From positions 18,220,257 through 18,284,256 of the forward strand of contig NC_135569.1 in NCBI RefSeq assembly GCF_964340395.1: a stretch of 64,000 nucleotides of DNA, read 5' to 3'. Positions 51,223 to 64,000 of the stretch are shown here, one piece after another; within the stretch, counting starts at the first letter, position 1; every line of letters starts with the position of its first letter. Origin of the DNA: Glandiceps talaboti (Eukaryota > Hemichordata > Enteropneusta > Spengelidae). A model generated the notes under the pieces. The model had not been told where the DNA came from, searched no databases, and worked only from the letters and a program-made list of their open reading frames with translations. The translations under genes and the position numbers were made by a program.

Positions 51223-52335
51223 TGTTGCTAAATTTGATATGAGTTTATACAAGCATATAGACAATGAGAATTTATTGCCAGTAACATGATAGTTGCAGTT
51301 ATTGACAAATTGCATCCAGTATAGATTGACCTCTCAGTATAAAACAACTAGAGTATGTACATGAAAATTGTGAAAACACTATTTATTGTGAATATCTTGA
51401 TTTTTTGTTACTTTCAGATCTAAATTTTGATTTGAATTAACCACAATTACTTCAGAATTATTTTCATCAATCCAAATATAAAATGCAGATGTTGTGAGCT
51501 AGAAATTTGTGGGCAAACAATATTTCTACAAAATTTACAAAAGAAATAAATAAATAAATGTGTTTCAGTATTTCTACTTATTGAGATATAGGTAAATACT
51601 ATATTACCATATTTAAGTTTACAGAGAACTTTTGGTCATTAATTTAGAACAAATGTGTAAAGTGATATTTGAGTGCAAGTTTGTAACCTGTGGTGGCCAA
51701 ATGAATTGTGCCACTGTGGACTTTTTCATGAATAATCTCAGCTTTAAGTTGCCATGGTTTCGAACTGACGGGGCTTATTAAGGTAAGGTAAATTGCATCC
51801 AAATCTGGCATTTCAATAACTAGCTTGCGATGTAGTTAAGGAAGTCATTGTGACTGCATTACAGTAACTGGCCGGCATGACAGTCACAGGAATTGGTCTA
51901 AACTGGAGTTAATTTACTGTGACGGAACTGATTCCTGTCAGAAAAGCACAACTCTTGTAGATTCCACTTTCAGACTCAAGTTGACAGCATCATAATCTTT
52001 TTGACACATACCCATTTATTGTCTATAAAGTCTTAGGATAATACACTTTATTATAAATTTATAGAAATATATATCATGTTGAAATTTAGACATGTACTTG
52101 GATTATAATTTGTGTCTATATTTGTAATCAAATGACCTAAGGTAAGACTGATATTTTGTTACTTCATATTCATAGGACAGACAGATCAAATCAATAAGTG
52201 TTACAAATTGTGCAAAGATATCAATAACATTTATACAGAGTTTAGACAATAATCTAATAAATGTGTGGACATATTTCTTATAAAGTCACAAATTAATTTT
52301 AGATCAATTCAAAGTTCAAAGACATTATTTCCACA
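51223..52335. other. Unannotated AT-rich sequence
   Basis: Nothing recognised. Confidence 0.6.
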
Positions 52336-53731
52336 TTTTTAGCACAACTGAACTTGTTCAGTAGTGCTATAGGGATCGCCCGGCGTCTGTCTGTCTGTGT
52401 GTGTGTGTGTGGATGTGTGTGTGTGTGTAAACAACTTAAAGTCAAAAACCGTTGAACCGATTGCCACGATATTTGGTGGGTCCATTACTTTGGGTGTCTA
52501 GTTGGGAAATTGTTCAAATCAAAATGATCGCATCACAGGTGTGTGATTTGGGTCAAAAAATGTGATTTTTGGTCAAAAAACTTAAACTCAGAAACTACTG
52601 GGCAGATTGGTGCGAAATTTGGTGGGAACATTCTTAAGGGGGTGTAAAGTAAGATTTGTTCATGACGGGATGATTCCATCAGTGATATGCAAATTAGGGC
52701 TAAAAATGTGTCTTTTTGGTTAAAAATCTATAATTCTAAAACTACTGAGCAGATTGGGCTGAAATTTAATGGGAATGTATCTAGGGATGTATGGACGAAG
52801 AAATATTAAGCATACCATGATTCCATGAGTGATATGCAAATTAGGTGTAAAAATGTTCATTTTTGGTCAAAAACTTATATCTCAAAAAGTACTTGGTCAA
52901 TTAGTCTGAAACTTGGCGAGATGTTTCTGAAACTGTTATTCTGCAGATTTTCTTAAAAACATTTTGACAAAATTGGCCCTAGCGACCATGACCACGCCCT
53001 TTAGCAACAACCAAATGGCAGTATATTTTGGTCAAATAACATCATCTGGTAAGCAAGTGAGTAAACATTCAAAAATGTATGCAAATACCCTAGCAACCAT
53101 GACCACGCCCATAGCAACAGCCAAACGGTGGTGTATTTCACAAAGATAACAACAGGGTTTAATAGATAATTGAATAAACATCCAAAAAATGTATGTAAAT
53201 TTGCATAGCAACAAGACCACGCCCATAACAACAGCCAAATAATCACGTATATTGCAAAGATAACAACAGGAATAGAAAGACAGATGAATAAACATTCAAA
53301 AAATGTATGCAAATACCCTAGTAACCATGACCACGCCCATAGCAACAGCCAAACGGTGGTGTATTTCACAAAGATAACAACAGGGTTTAATAGTCAATTG
53401 AATAAACATTCAAAAAATGTATGTAAATTTTCCTAGCAACAAGACCACGCCCATAGCAACAGCCAAATGATCACGTATATTGCAAAGACAATATCAGGAA
53501 TTCATACACAAGTGAACAAAAACATACACAATGTATGCAAATATATCTAACAACATGACCACGCCCATAGCAACAGCCAAATGATAGCATTTATCGTAAA
53601 GATAGCAACATGGTTGGATAGGCAACTGGATAGTTATTCAGCAAATAAACACCTATTGTTAGCATAGACTAGCATATGGATAAACATTTTTAAAAACTAC
53701 AGTTGTGCTACAACGCCATTGGTGGTATTTT
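52336..53731 (+). mobile_element. HINE-like element, copy 8
   Basis: Complete copy. The 5' hairpin AGCACAACTGAAC / GTTCAGTAGTGCT is almost perfect with a two-base loop. Same GGGATCGCCCGGCGTCTG marker as the 22074 copy. Short TG tract, body, five to six core monomers, and 3' end CAGTTGTGCTACAACGCC. Confidence 0.82.
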
Positions 53732-54502
53732 TCCATAACACCTTGATTTTTATGAATTTATTAAAAAATAGATCAAAATGATTAGAAAGACTTATCAAGA
53801 ATGTAAAAGTGTTGAGTTGACAGAAAATGTTTTTTTTTTCAACTTAAAATTATGTAAATTTATGCAAGGCAGACTAAATATAAGTAGGCTAATATATTTG
53901 AGTGGGTAGACTTTGTGGCTCCTACTATGGTCTAATTATTTCTTAATAATTACAGTTGTGTGCAGTAAATGAGACGGAACTGAGTGGCTTTTCCTGCCAT
54001 GACAGAAGTGAGTTGATATGTTGCATCGGGTAGGCATGGCAACTGCATCTGAAAGTGATAAAGATACACATCTTATCAATCTAATGTGAAATCTTTATAA
54101 ACATTTGCCTTTTGTTGACAATCCTGTATGATGTAGAGGCAATTCTAAGGTTTAAATGTCCCTACTCCATATTTTCACCATGCCATAAATTTCTCTCAAT
54201 TGCACAACATTTCTGTCAATATTCTGAAGAACTGACCCTTGACCTCAGGATAAAGGGTTCAAATCAAAGTATATTTAACACATTGTATACTTTGATGCAG
54301 ATTTGATTTCAATTAAATCTGTAGTTATCATATTTCCATGATGGCTATGAAATTTTACCCATAAATTGATGACATGCATGAATTTGTGAAAATTTGCATA
54401 TAAATGGATCAGATGAAGCCAGCACTGAAAGCAATACTGTACATGCTGACTCACTTACTGTAGGCCCTGACTAAAGGTTCCAAATATTTTAGATTTATTG
54501 GT
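53732..54502. other. Unannotated AT-rich sequence
   Basis: Nothing recognised. Confidence 0.6.
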
Positions 54503-54580
54503 TTTTAGCACAGTTGAATGATAAGGTTCAATAGTGCAATAGGCATGGCAAAGTGTCTGTCTGTCTATCTGTCTGTGTGG

Positions 54581-54619
<39 letters not shown>

Positions 54620-55686
54620 CAACTTTAAAAGTCAAAAACTGTTGGACCGATTGCTTTGATATTTGGTGGTCATGTTACTTCTCATGTCTAGTTGAGAAAT
54701 TGTTCAAATGAAAACGATTGCTTCAGAGATGTGGGTTTTGGGTCAAAAAATGTGACTTTTGGTCAAAAACTTTAAACTCCAAAACCACAGGGCAGATTGG
54801 CATGAAATTTGGTGGGAAGATTCTTAAATGTGAGTAAAGTAAGATTTGTTCATGACATGATGATTCCCTTAGTAATATGCATATTAGGGCTAAAAATGGG
54901 TCTTTTTGGTTAAAAACCTATAATTCCAAAACTACTCAGCAGATTGGGCAGGGATGCATCTGTGGGTGTTTAGATGAAGAAATGCTAAGCATATAATGAT
55001 CTCATCAGTAATATGCAAATTAGGTGTAAAAATGTGAATTTTGGTCAAAAATTTATATCTCAAAAAGTACTTGGTCAATTACACTGAAACTTGGTGAGAT
55101 GTTTCTAGAAGTGTTATTCTGCAGATTTTCATCAAAATACTTTGACACAATTAGCCCTAGCAACCATGACCATGCCCTTAGCAACAACCACATGGCAGTA
55201 TATTTTGGTCAAATAACAACATCATCTGGCAGGCAAGTGAGTAAACATTCAAAAAGTGTATGCAAATATCCCTAGCAACCATGAGCACGCCCATTGCAAC
55301 AGCCAAATAATCATGTATATTGCAAAGATAACAGGAATTGAAAGACAAATGAATAAACATTCAAAAAATGTATGCAAATGTGCCTATCAACAAGACCACG
55401 CCCATAGCAACAGCCAAATGTTCACATATATTGCAAAGATAATATCAGGAATTCATGCACAAGTGAACAAAAACATTCAAAAATGTATGCAAATATATCT
55501 AGCAACACGACCACACCCATAGCAACAGCCAAATGATCGCGTATATTGCAAAGATAGCAACATGGTTGGATAGGCAACTGGATAGTCATTCAGCAAATGA
55601 AAACCTACTGTTAGCATGGACTAGCATATGGATAAACATTTTAAAAACTGTATAGTTGTGCTACAACGTCATTAGCGGTATTTTTT
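54503..55686 (+). mobile_element. HINE-like element, copy 9
   Basis: Both termini present, slightly diverged (TTTTTAGCACAGTTGAATG; TAGTTGTGCTACAACGTC). TCTG/TG tract 54556-54616, body, and four core monomers. Confidence 0.8.
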
Positions 55687-56060
55687 ATGAGATGGGCTCC
55701 ACACAAGCCATAATTATAATACATAATTTATATATGTATATGCCGCCATATTTTCAAAGTGACATAAATAAAGACAATATAATATAATAATACTTTCTGT
55801 GTAGATACAAATCAAATGTTACACTTAGATTATCTGTATCCAAATCTAACAAAATCAAGTTAAAGCCATTAACTAGTGTACATGGTACAAACCTGTTTGT
55901 TATGCTATCAGCTGTTCATATGGTTCTAAATTATTAAACAGGAAAACATGGAAATTGCCACTTTACTTAGAAATAATTTGTCAAACAAAGAGGGAGCTAT
56001 AAAGTAAAGTGGATCCATTATACAGCAGATGGTTACATTTATAAAGGTCAAACTTCAGGT
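55687..56060. other. Unannotated AT-rich sequence
   Basis: Nothing recognised between HINE copy 9 and the 34-bp array. Confidence 0.6.
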
Positions 56061-57900
56061 CAGTTTATGTAGATGTTGAATTCAAGGCAAGGCTGATACT
56101 GTAAATGTTGTGAATTCAAGGCAAGGCTGATACTGTAAATGTTGTGAATTCAAGGCAAGGCTGATACTGTAAATGTTGTGAATTCAAGGCAATTAGGCTG
56201 ATACTGTAAATGTTGTGAATTCAAGGCAAGGCTGATACTGTAAATGTTGTGAATTCAAGTCAAGGCTGATACTGTACATGTTGTGAATTCAAGTCAAGGC
56301 TGATACTGTAGATGTTGAATTCAAGGCAAGGCTGATACTGTAGATGTTGTGAATTCAAGGCAAGGCTGATACTGTAAATGTTGTGAATTCAAGGCAATTA
56401 GGCTGATACTGTAAATGTTGTGAATTCAAGGCAAGGCTGATACTGTAAATGTTGTGAATTCAAGGCAATTAGGCTGATACTGTAAATGTTGTGAATTCAA
56501 GGCAAGGCTGATACTGTAAATGTTGTGAATTCAAGGCAAGGCTGATACTGTAAATGTGGTGAATTCAAGGCAAGGCTGATACTGTAAATGTTGTGAATTC
56601 AAGGCAATTAGGCTGATACTGTAGATGTTGTGAATTCAAGTCAAGGCTGATACTGTACATGTTGTGAATTCAAGTCAAGGCTGATACTGTAGATGTTGAA
56701 TTCAAGGCAAGGCTGATACTGTAGATGTTGTGAATTCAAGGCAAGGCTGATACTGTAAATGTTGTGAATTCAAGGCAAGGCTGATACTGTACATGTTGTG
56801 AATTCAAGGCAAGGCTGATACTGTACATGTTGTGAATTCAAGTCAAGGCTGATACTGTAGATGTTGTGAATTCAAGGCAATTAGGCTGATACTGTAGATG
56901 TTGTGAATTCAAGGCAAGGCTGATACTGTAGATGTTGTGAATTCAAGGCAAGGCTGATACTGTAAATGTGGTGAATTCAAGGCAAGGCTGATACTGTAGA
57001 TGTGAATTCAAGGCAAGTTTGATACTGTAGATGTTGTGAATTCAAGGCAAGGCTGATACTGTACATGTGGCGAATTCAAGGCAAGGCTGATACTGTAAAT
57101 GTTGTGAATTCAAGGCAAGGCTGATACTGTAGATGTTGTGAATTCAAGGCAAGGCTGATACTGTAAATGTGGTGAATTCAAGGCAAGGCTGATACTGTAA
57201 ATGTGGTGAATTCAAGGCAAGGCTGATACTGTAAATGTTGTGAATTCAATTAAGGCAGGGCTGATACTGTAAATGTTGTGAATTCAAGGCAAGGCTGATA
57301 CTGTAGATGTTGTGAATTCAAGGCAATTAGGCTGATACTGTAGATGTTGTGAATTCAAGGCAAGGCTGATACTGTAAATGTGGCGAATTCAAGGCAAGGC
57401 TGATACTGTAGATGTTGTGAATTCAAGGCAAGTTTGATACTGTAGATGTTGTGAATTCAAGGCAATTAGGCTGATGCTGTAAATGTTGTGAATTCAAGGC
57501 AAGGCTGATACTGTAAATGTGGTGAATTCAAGGCAAGGCTGATACTGTAAATGTGGTGAATTCAAGGCATGGCTGATACTGTAAATGTTGTGAATTCAAG
57601 GCAAGGCTGATACTGTAAATGTGGTGAATTCAAGGCAAGGCTGATACTGTAAATGTGGTGAATTCAAGGCAAGGCTGATACTGTAAATGTTGTGAATTCA
57701 AGGCAAGGCTGATACTGTAAATGTTGTGAATTCAAGGCAAGGCTGATACTGTAAATGTGGTGAATTCAAGGCAAGGCTGATACTGTAAATGTGGTGAATT
57801 CAAGGCATGGCTGATACTGTAAATGTTGTGAATTCAAGGCAAGGCTGATACTGTAAATGTGGTGAATTCAAGGCAAGGCTGATACTGTAGATGTGGTGAA
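56061..57900. repeat. 34-bp minisatellite, about 54 copies
   Basis: Unit contains GGCTGATACTGTAAATGTTG and TGAATTCAAGGCAA, with an EcoRI-type GAATTC in each copy. Variants (AAATG/AGATG/ACATG, TTGTG/TGGTG, an extra TTA in CAATTAGG) recur in the same order at about 56245-56400 and 56630-56780, showing block duplication. Confidence 0.96.
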
Positions 57901-57926
57901 TGTGTCTGAATGTTTCTCTGTCTGTA

Positions 57927-57959
<33 letters not shown>

Positions 57960-57961
57960 GA

Positions 57962-58006
<45 letters not shown>

Positions 58007-58008
58007 CT
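57901..58008. repeat. (TCTG)n microsatellite
   Basis: About 22 TCTG units with one interruption (GAGTCTG near 57960), directly following the 34-bp array. Confidence 0.97.
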
Positions 58009-58839
58009 TTCTGATAGAATACTCAGATAAGGAACGGATATTTTAAATTATTCTTTTGAAAGCTACTAAACAAAGATGTTGACAATCCACTCTGACATTT
58101 TCAAAATTAAAAAAAGTGAAATTAAAAAAAGATTCATTTTAATACATTATTCTAGGGGTGACTATTCCAACAGAATCCAGACAATCAAAATCTTTTTAAA
58201 TGTATTCAACGCTGTTTGTTTTGTTTCTAATTTGGAGGCATTGTATAATTTCACTGAAGGTGAAAAAGCTTTATGTTGGTCTTAAGAGGGCGCTAGTCAT
58301 GTAGATTTCAATGTCAGTGAAATGATGAAGAAAGTTACCTTTGCCATGCTAATAAGGTTGAATTGAGATAATTGTTCCACTTCTGTTTGGATGGTGTTTG
58401 TTTGTTTGTTTGTTTGTGTGTTTGTTTGTTTGTTTATTGCTTAGTAAGTTATCTGAGAAAATCAAGTATTGGTTAAGATAATACCGTTTGTATATAGATT
58501 GCATAATGAGAGACAATTTGTCAGATTTCAGTTGAGATCCAATTAATTCCTCATTAGGATTTTAGAGAAGTCTTAATAATGTCAGTCTGAATGTGTACTC
58601 TCTAATTATCCGATATGTTGTGTCATACGCCACAGAGAAGACTGATAAGGGCTCGACAACATGACGTATCTTACAGTCTAAGCAAACAACCTTTACAGCC
58701 TCCAACCATTGAGGGCGGCCTTCTTTGTTGTATGTTCAGCATGGACCACGTACGGACTTAATAGGATGATGATGTGATCATGATAAACAGCGCCATCTAA
58801 CATTATCACTAAAAATTGTATAGTCCTGCTTTTATTATA
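58009..58839. other. Unannotated sequence with (TTTG)n
   Basis: A TTTG run at about 58399-58436; no gene recognised. Confidence 0.6.
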
Positions 58840-58920
58840 ATGTATGTATGTATGTATGTATGTATGTATGTATGTATGTATGTATGCCTGTATGTATGTA
58901 TGTATGTCTGCCTGCCTGCC

Positions 58921-58951
<31 letters not shown>

Positions 58952-59090
58952 ATGTATGTATGTATGTATGTATGTATGTATGTATGTATGTATGTATGTA
59001 TGTATGCCTGCCTGCCTGCCTGCCTGCCTGCCTGCATGCATGCATGCATGCATGCATGCATGCATGTATGTATGTATGTATGTATGTATG
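58840..59090. repeat. Compound tetranucleotide microsatellite
   Basis: Blocks of TATG, TCTG, TATG, CCTG and CATG units in succession over 250 bp. All six frames are open, so the open frames are meaningless. Confidence 0.97.
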
Positions 59091-59337
59091 TGTTGTCTTT
59101 TTCCGTTAGGATTAACCAAACTTAGTAAATGAGCCATATCATGCCAGGTCCTGTAATATGACAAATGTGGATTACATATATAGCTGGAACTCAGAGTTAG
59201 CAGAGAGTTAAGGCTATAACTATGGCATAACTACTGGTTGTCATCTTACTGTGTTTGGGAGCCATTGTGTGAGATAGATTTCAGCCATAATCTTGACTTG
59301 ATGTTTTTTTTTAAAACAACAGGACCACTTCCTGTTT

Positions 59338-60103
59338 AAAAGCCATAACTCAGACATGCTTGAACAGATCTCATTCAAATTTGGTATTAGGACAGTGTTT
59401 TATGACATACATGTGCATATTCATTGCTGTCGTGATGCGATCCAATATGGCCACCCAGCAGCCATTTTGTTTGCGAAATTTCCATGTCCAAAGCCATAAC
59501 TAGTAAGACATGCTTGAACAGATCTCATTCAAAGTTGGTATTAGGACAGTGTTCTATGACATACATGTGCATATCCATTTTCATTGTGATACGATCCAAT
59601 ATGGCTGCCTGGCAGCCATTTTGTTGGCGAATTTTCCATGTCCAAAGCCATAACTAGTAAGACATGCTTGAACAGATCTCATTCAAAGTTGGTATTAGGA
59701 CAGTGTTCTATGACATACATGTGCATATCCATTTTCATTGTGATACGATCCAATATGGCTGCCTGGCAGCCATTTTGTTTGCGAATTTTCCATGTCCAAA
59801 GCCATAACTCAGATATGCTTGAACAGGTCCCATACCCGACCCATCCTTTATTGTTGAATGTATTATTCCATCACGTCATCTTGAAGAGTAGTAATGTCCC
59901 ATGTCCAATGAGGAGATACAACATGAGTAGGCATGCTCCATGTCCAACGAGCAGACACAACATATCTAAGTCTGTTTGTTTTAGGTTCACAAGTGTAATT
60001 GTTGCGTGATCAGAGTAGTGATATCAAGAAAATGACAACATAAACTGCCAGTTCCTTAAAACCCAATCATAGCGGGAACTATGTCATTCTTAATGACTTG
60101 TTT
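59338..60103 (+). mobile_element. Dispersed element family B, copy 2 (5' truncated)
   Basis: Three to four monomers of about 153 bp ('aagccataac', 'gatccaatatggc', 'cagccattttgtttgcg') followed by the same tail as copy 1 ('gaagagta', 'agcagacacaacatatctaa', 'actgccagttccttaaaacc'). The hairpin/microsatellite start is missing. Confidence 0.7.
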
Positions 60104-60293
60104 AAATAAAGTTCTGTAGCATCTTGACAGTAAGACGTGGAGGGAAGAATTTTGATTTGAGGCTTTGACATGTCTACCTCTTATGGGGGTCCTAGGGGGT
60201 CTCCCCTAGAAGCTTTTCAAGTTTTTTTACCAAGTTTGGTGAATCTTATTGTTGGTTTAAAGAATGAGTGGCCTCTGGGGTGATGGAGTCCAA

Positions 60294-60335
<42 letters not shown>

Positions 60336-61146
60336 CCAGATCTGCAGTTTTTTGTTTCTATTTAGGGAATTTTTAGGTTATTCATAGCCTCTGAGATATA
60401 TATTGTCAAGTAAATATAACTTTTTAAATAAGTTTTCCATGTTATAAAAGTGGGCCTGTAACATTGGTATAGGGGCATTGATATTGCATGTATAGTAAAG
60501 TTACTGATGTGTTAGAGCACTTTAGGAGGTCATACCTAGTGTACAATAGAAACTTGAATTTGAGTTGTGGTGTCGATACATGTAGTGTCTGAAATAGGAA
60601 GTATATCATCCCTTCTGACAAATTTATACTGAATAGACTAGAACAACTTAGATTAAGTTCTTTTATAAACTATCCAATAGTATGAAGATTATCATTACAA
60701 AAGCTTCAAGTCCACTTTTGCCCCAAAGTGCAAGATAAGTGAAGCACTGATTGTGAAACAGCCAAACACTTACATGGCATGTTCTGTAACTAGTGTGGTA
60801 GCTAGGTAATACATGTATTATATGTAAAATTTTATGTATAGTTATGTTTGAACCCTTACATGCAGTAATATTTAAACCATTTATGAGAGAAACAGAGACA
60901 AGAACAAATATATATATGTACCACAGGCTAACGTAACTGACTGGTCCCTGACATGTGTTTGAAACTGTTTGTCATGATTTGACAAGTGTCCTGGTTGGAG
61001 AGGTACGAGCAGGTTGAACAGTATACTCGAACCTGTGCAACCTGTAAAAATAGTGACCGGCGCAGCCCGCACAATAGTTACACTTGAGTCCCCACAGTGA
61101 CCCACAGCAGCCCGCAACCTACACAACAGTTACATTCCCAGGCCCT
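60104..61146. other. Unannotated sequence with a long C run
   Basis: A run of 39 C at 60296-60334; its true length is uncertain. The rest holds no recognised gene. Confidence 0.6.
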
Positions 61147-61332
61147 CAGCAGCCCGCTACCTGAACAAAGTGACCCGCAGCAACATGCAGCAGCCCGCTA
61201 CCGGAACAAAGTGACCCGCAGCAACATGCAGCAGCCCGCTACCGGAACAAAGTGACCCGCAGCAACATGCAGCAGCCCGCTACCGGAACAAAGTGACCCG
61301 CAGCAACATGCAGCAGCCCGCTACCGGAACAA
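61147..61332. repeat. 41-bp GC-rich minisatellite, about 4.5 copies
   Basis: Unit contains AGCAGCCCGCTACCGGAACA and AAGTGACCCGCAGCAACATG. Markedly GC-richer than the surroundings. Related CAGCCCGC blocks occur upstream at about 61061-61150. Confidence 0.95.
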
Positions 61333-62750
61333 AATAATACACTCATCTGTATATCCGTCCGTACATGTATATGTCAATAAAGTATAATCATTCCGTAGTA
61401 AGCATTCAAATATTGAATATCTGTCTCCTGTGTCTATCTCTATCATCCCATTCACACACAACTATATACACATCCATCCTGAAGACTTTACAGTACATAT
61501 CCCAATTTAATTTTTAAAGGCATATTAGAAATATATATTATGCTGGCAAAACGAAAAATAAAGGAGACTCTAGCAAACAGGGTGGGAAAATGGGAAAAAT
61601 AGAAAGTTGATGGGAATTAAAAATGGAGAGGATGAGAATTAAAATGGAAATCATGATAAACTCTAATACTGCCGTGTAAACAAAAGTAATATGCACAGGG
61701 AAATTAATGGTCAGAAAAACGCAGCAGTGAAGGAAAAAGGTGGGAAAAATGGTACAACAGGCACAAGGCAGTAAAATAGTAAAAACAATTGAAATGTTCC
61801 CAAGTTGTAGTCTTTATAAAGTGAAATACGATGTGAAACTATATTTGAAGACGAATACCATTTTTCCTTTGTTGTCCTCTGTAAACAGATATAAACAAAG
61901 AAATACATACCAACTTTGCATTTGTATTACAGATTACCACACTAACAATGTATAACACTCATGTAAGACTAATAAATGAACATCAAAAAAACGTCATGTG
62001 CATGTATTTAGCATTTAGAGTTTGAGAAGAAAAAAAAAGCATTATCTAGTGTTTCCTTTTATGTTCTTGTTTATCAGTTTTGTATTTTATGTGCTTATTT
62101 ATTCAGAGATCTAGATATTTTGTATTTTCTAGTGTCTGACACGATAATTATAAGTGTTTGTATAAAAACTAAGTAATTTACAATACTTTTACTCCGTATT
62201 GAAAGACTAAAGAAAGCTATTTATTTGAAGACACTGTGACCATGCCAAACTTTATTTGAGTCTTTATAACGACTATAATTGAGGAAAGGAATTGTTATTT
62301 ATGTATAAATTTATCTTTGTAAACACTATGTGAGAAGAGCCTTTGGTTCAATAGTCTATCGAACCAGTGGTCATTGTATTGAATAAGGGATTGATTGATT
62401 TCTATACTAATTAATTGTAAATGTTAACTGACAGCACACAAGAAAACATTTTGAATGTAAAGATGTGAACCCCTTTTCAATCAACGATGACAGTAACAAG
62501 TAAAAATACAAAACCAAAACCAAAACCAAAACAAACAAGCCTTCATTGAAGACATAACCCCCAAAAAAGTATTTCTTGTAGTGACTACAACAAATTCTTT
62601 AGTTTGTCCATTATGTTGCAGGCTGGACGACAACAACTATAGCATGGCCTTTAAGGCAATCAAAAAGATACACTGACAACACCTGAAAGGGCTGTTCATT
62701 TCTTATCTATTATGTGTAGATCCTTGATGATTTCAAATTAGGAAGGCATA
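61333..62750. other. Unannotated AT-rich sequence
   Basis: Nothing recognised. Confidence 0.6.
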
Positions 62751-63404
62751 GCTATTTGACCCTGAAGATGAAGGTCAAGGTCAAAAGTCAGTGTGTCATT
62801 AGAAAGCTCATCATTTATAACCATGACGCAGGCACTTGTATAGGGTCTCCATCTGTTAAACTTCAAGAGTTATTGGCCAAAATAAATGAATATTTATGAC
62901 AAATATGGCTGCCATTTTGCTGTTATCATGGGGGTTGTAAAATGACGTGATGTGTATATGCAGACTATAGCCTCTGACATTTGTACAATGTTTGGTTGAA
63001 ATCAGCTAGTCCATGCATATCAGAGATATACATACACACTTTGACAATAATATGACTATTTGACCTTGAAAATGGAGGTCAAGGTCAAAAGCCAATGTGC
63101 CAATAAAAAGCTCATGATTGATAACATTGATGAAGAAATTTGAATGAGGTCTCTATCTGTTAAACTGCAAGAGTTATTGGGCAAAGTGTGATTATTTACG
63201 GCAAATATGGCTGCCATTTTGCTGTTGTAGTGAGGGTTGTAAAACCAAGTGACCCCTTCAAGTGACGTGCATATGCCCTCTATAACATTTGACAATTGTA
63301 CAAATTGGCGATACAGGTGGATACGGATGGACGGACGGACGGACAGACGAATGGAGCCCAACTTAGTAGCCCCTGTCGGGCTTCGCCCTTTGGGGGCTAA
63401 AATA
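62751..63404 (-). mobile_element. Dispersed element family C
   Basis: Read on the minus strand it starts with GGGCGAAGCCC (hairpin with GAA loop, 63378-63388) next to GGGGGCT-type blocks, then a TCCGTCCGTCCG microsatellite (about 63327-63347), then two monomers of about 303 bp with 'caaatatggctgccattttg' (+ strand). No protein is encoded. AAGGTCAAGGTCA (62771-62783) and AGGTCAAGGTCA (63076-63087) lie in equivalent places of the two monomers. Confidence 0.65.
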
Positions 63405-64000
63405 CAAAGCACATATGTTATCGCACATACGTTATCGCCTAATGCACGTTCGTTAGAACTTTGAGGTGAAGTTGTGTCCATTTCATTTGTAATGTTCATA
63501 TCTGTATGGCATTGACATTTCACATCTATATTTTAATTTTGATATTTGTCTTTCAAATGGTTTCAAATAATTAATTTAATTGTAACCATTGACAATTTCA
63601 ATTCCAAAATGACAACCATTCACCAGTAACTCAATATTTAACAATTCACCTTCATGTGTTCATCATTCACAGTCACATTATTGAGGCTCTCCAGTCTATT
63701 TACACTCTGATTTCGCCTTGTAACAGTGGTTCCTCTAATACCTGTGCTGAATACTTTTTACCCAACATTTCAACGTACACTTGTGATCCTACAGCTGTCA
63801 AATGTAGAGGTAAATATGCAAGGGCAATACCCTGGTTGGTACTGTAACTGTAAGCCCCGGATGTCGTGTTACCAACAACCTAAAATACAAACCAAAACAT
63901 ATTCAATACTCACTGTTCGTCTTTGATTTGTAATTATCGACTGCAAATACTGTTAGAATGTAATATTAGGAAAATTGAGTATGTTCATAAATACATTATA
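63405..64000. other. Unannotated end of window
   Basis: AT-rich apart from the possible cysteine-rich exon at 63672-63809. Confidence 0.5.
63672..63809 (+). CDS. Possible exon of a cysteine-rich extracellular protein (weak)
   Basis: An open stretch between a possible acceptor (cattcacag, ending 63671) and the donor AGAG|GTAAAT (63810). It encodes SPCNSGSSNTCAEYFLPN followed by ISTYTCDPTAVKC, with Cys spacing reminiscent of an EGF-like or similar extracellular module. Just downstream, a different frame reads YPGWYCNCKPRMSCYQQP, also Cys-rich, so the two may be parts of one module separated by a frameshift or intron. No family can be named. Confidence 0.25.

Noticed and set aside
52964-53369. 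Frames inside HINE cores on both strands (also at 22681 and 55178)
   Set aside because: The same core monomers give similar peptides in every copy; non-coding tandem core.
58816-59164. Several open frames across the TATG/CCTG/CATG tract
   Set aside because: Tetranucleotide repeats without stops in any frame.

Overview
This is a gene-poor stretch of an animal genome, probably a marine invertebrate. The evidence is a spliced C2H2 zinc-finger gene with GT-AG introns, a decayed non-LTR retrotransposon, many long minisatellites, long TG/CA/TCTG microsatellites, and dispersed elements laid out like the pearl/DINE/HINE (Helentron-associated) elements known from bivalves and insects. Nothing here separates mollusc, annelid, hemichordate or amphioxus. 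I see no prokaryotic gene, CRISPR array, rRNA or tRNA.

The one gene I can defend is on the + strand at 38554-41275: two coding exons of a ZNF385-family protein (JAZ/U1-type CX2CX12HX5H fingers). The exon phases match exactly and the second exon holds the stop codon. Its 5' exons were not found and may lie in the repeat-rich DNA upstream or outside the window. The donor splice site of the first exon sits inside a minisatellite that has copied the exon end and GTAAGT donor 17 times (38721-39335).

By hand estimate, tandem repeats with 24-89 bp units fill about a third of the window. The largest are a 46-bp array of about 78 copies (29716-33311), a 24-bp array of about 130 copies carrying AP-1-type TGACTCA motifs (46048-49244), a 34-bp array (56061-57900), a 32-bp array (9953-11640), a 59-bp array (24003-25540) and a 38-bp array (12891-14249). 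About ten HINE-like copies, all on the + strand, occupy roughly 10 kb: 2346, 9178, 18567, 19705, 22074, 25686, 45870 (3' fragment), 50029 (decayed), 52336 and 54503. At least three minisatellites begin at or inside a truncated HINE copy. Other elements are a foldback/TIR element at the left end (319-1334), a small MITE (11683-11858), a LINE 3' remnant (27530-28090), a LINE tail inside an array (36443-36647), and two further families that begin with a GAA-loop hairpin and a TCNG microsatellite (15597, 59338, 38385, and 62751 reversed).

Most long open frames are by-products of stop-free tandem repeats. The regions between listed features are AT-rich and show no coding signal I could recognise. 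All boundaries and copy counts were read by eye and may be off by a few bases or one copy.
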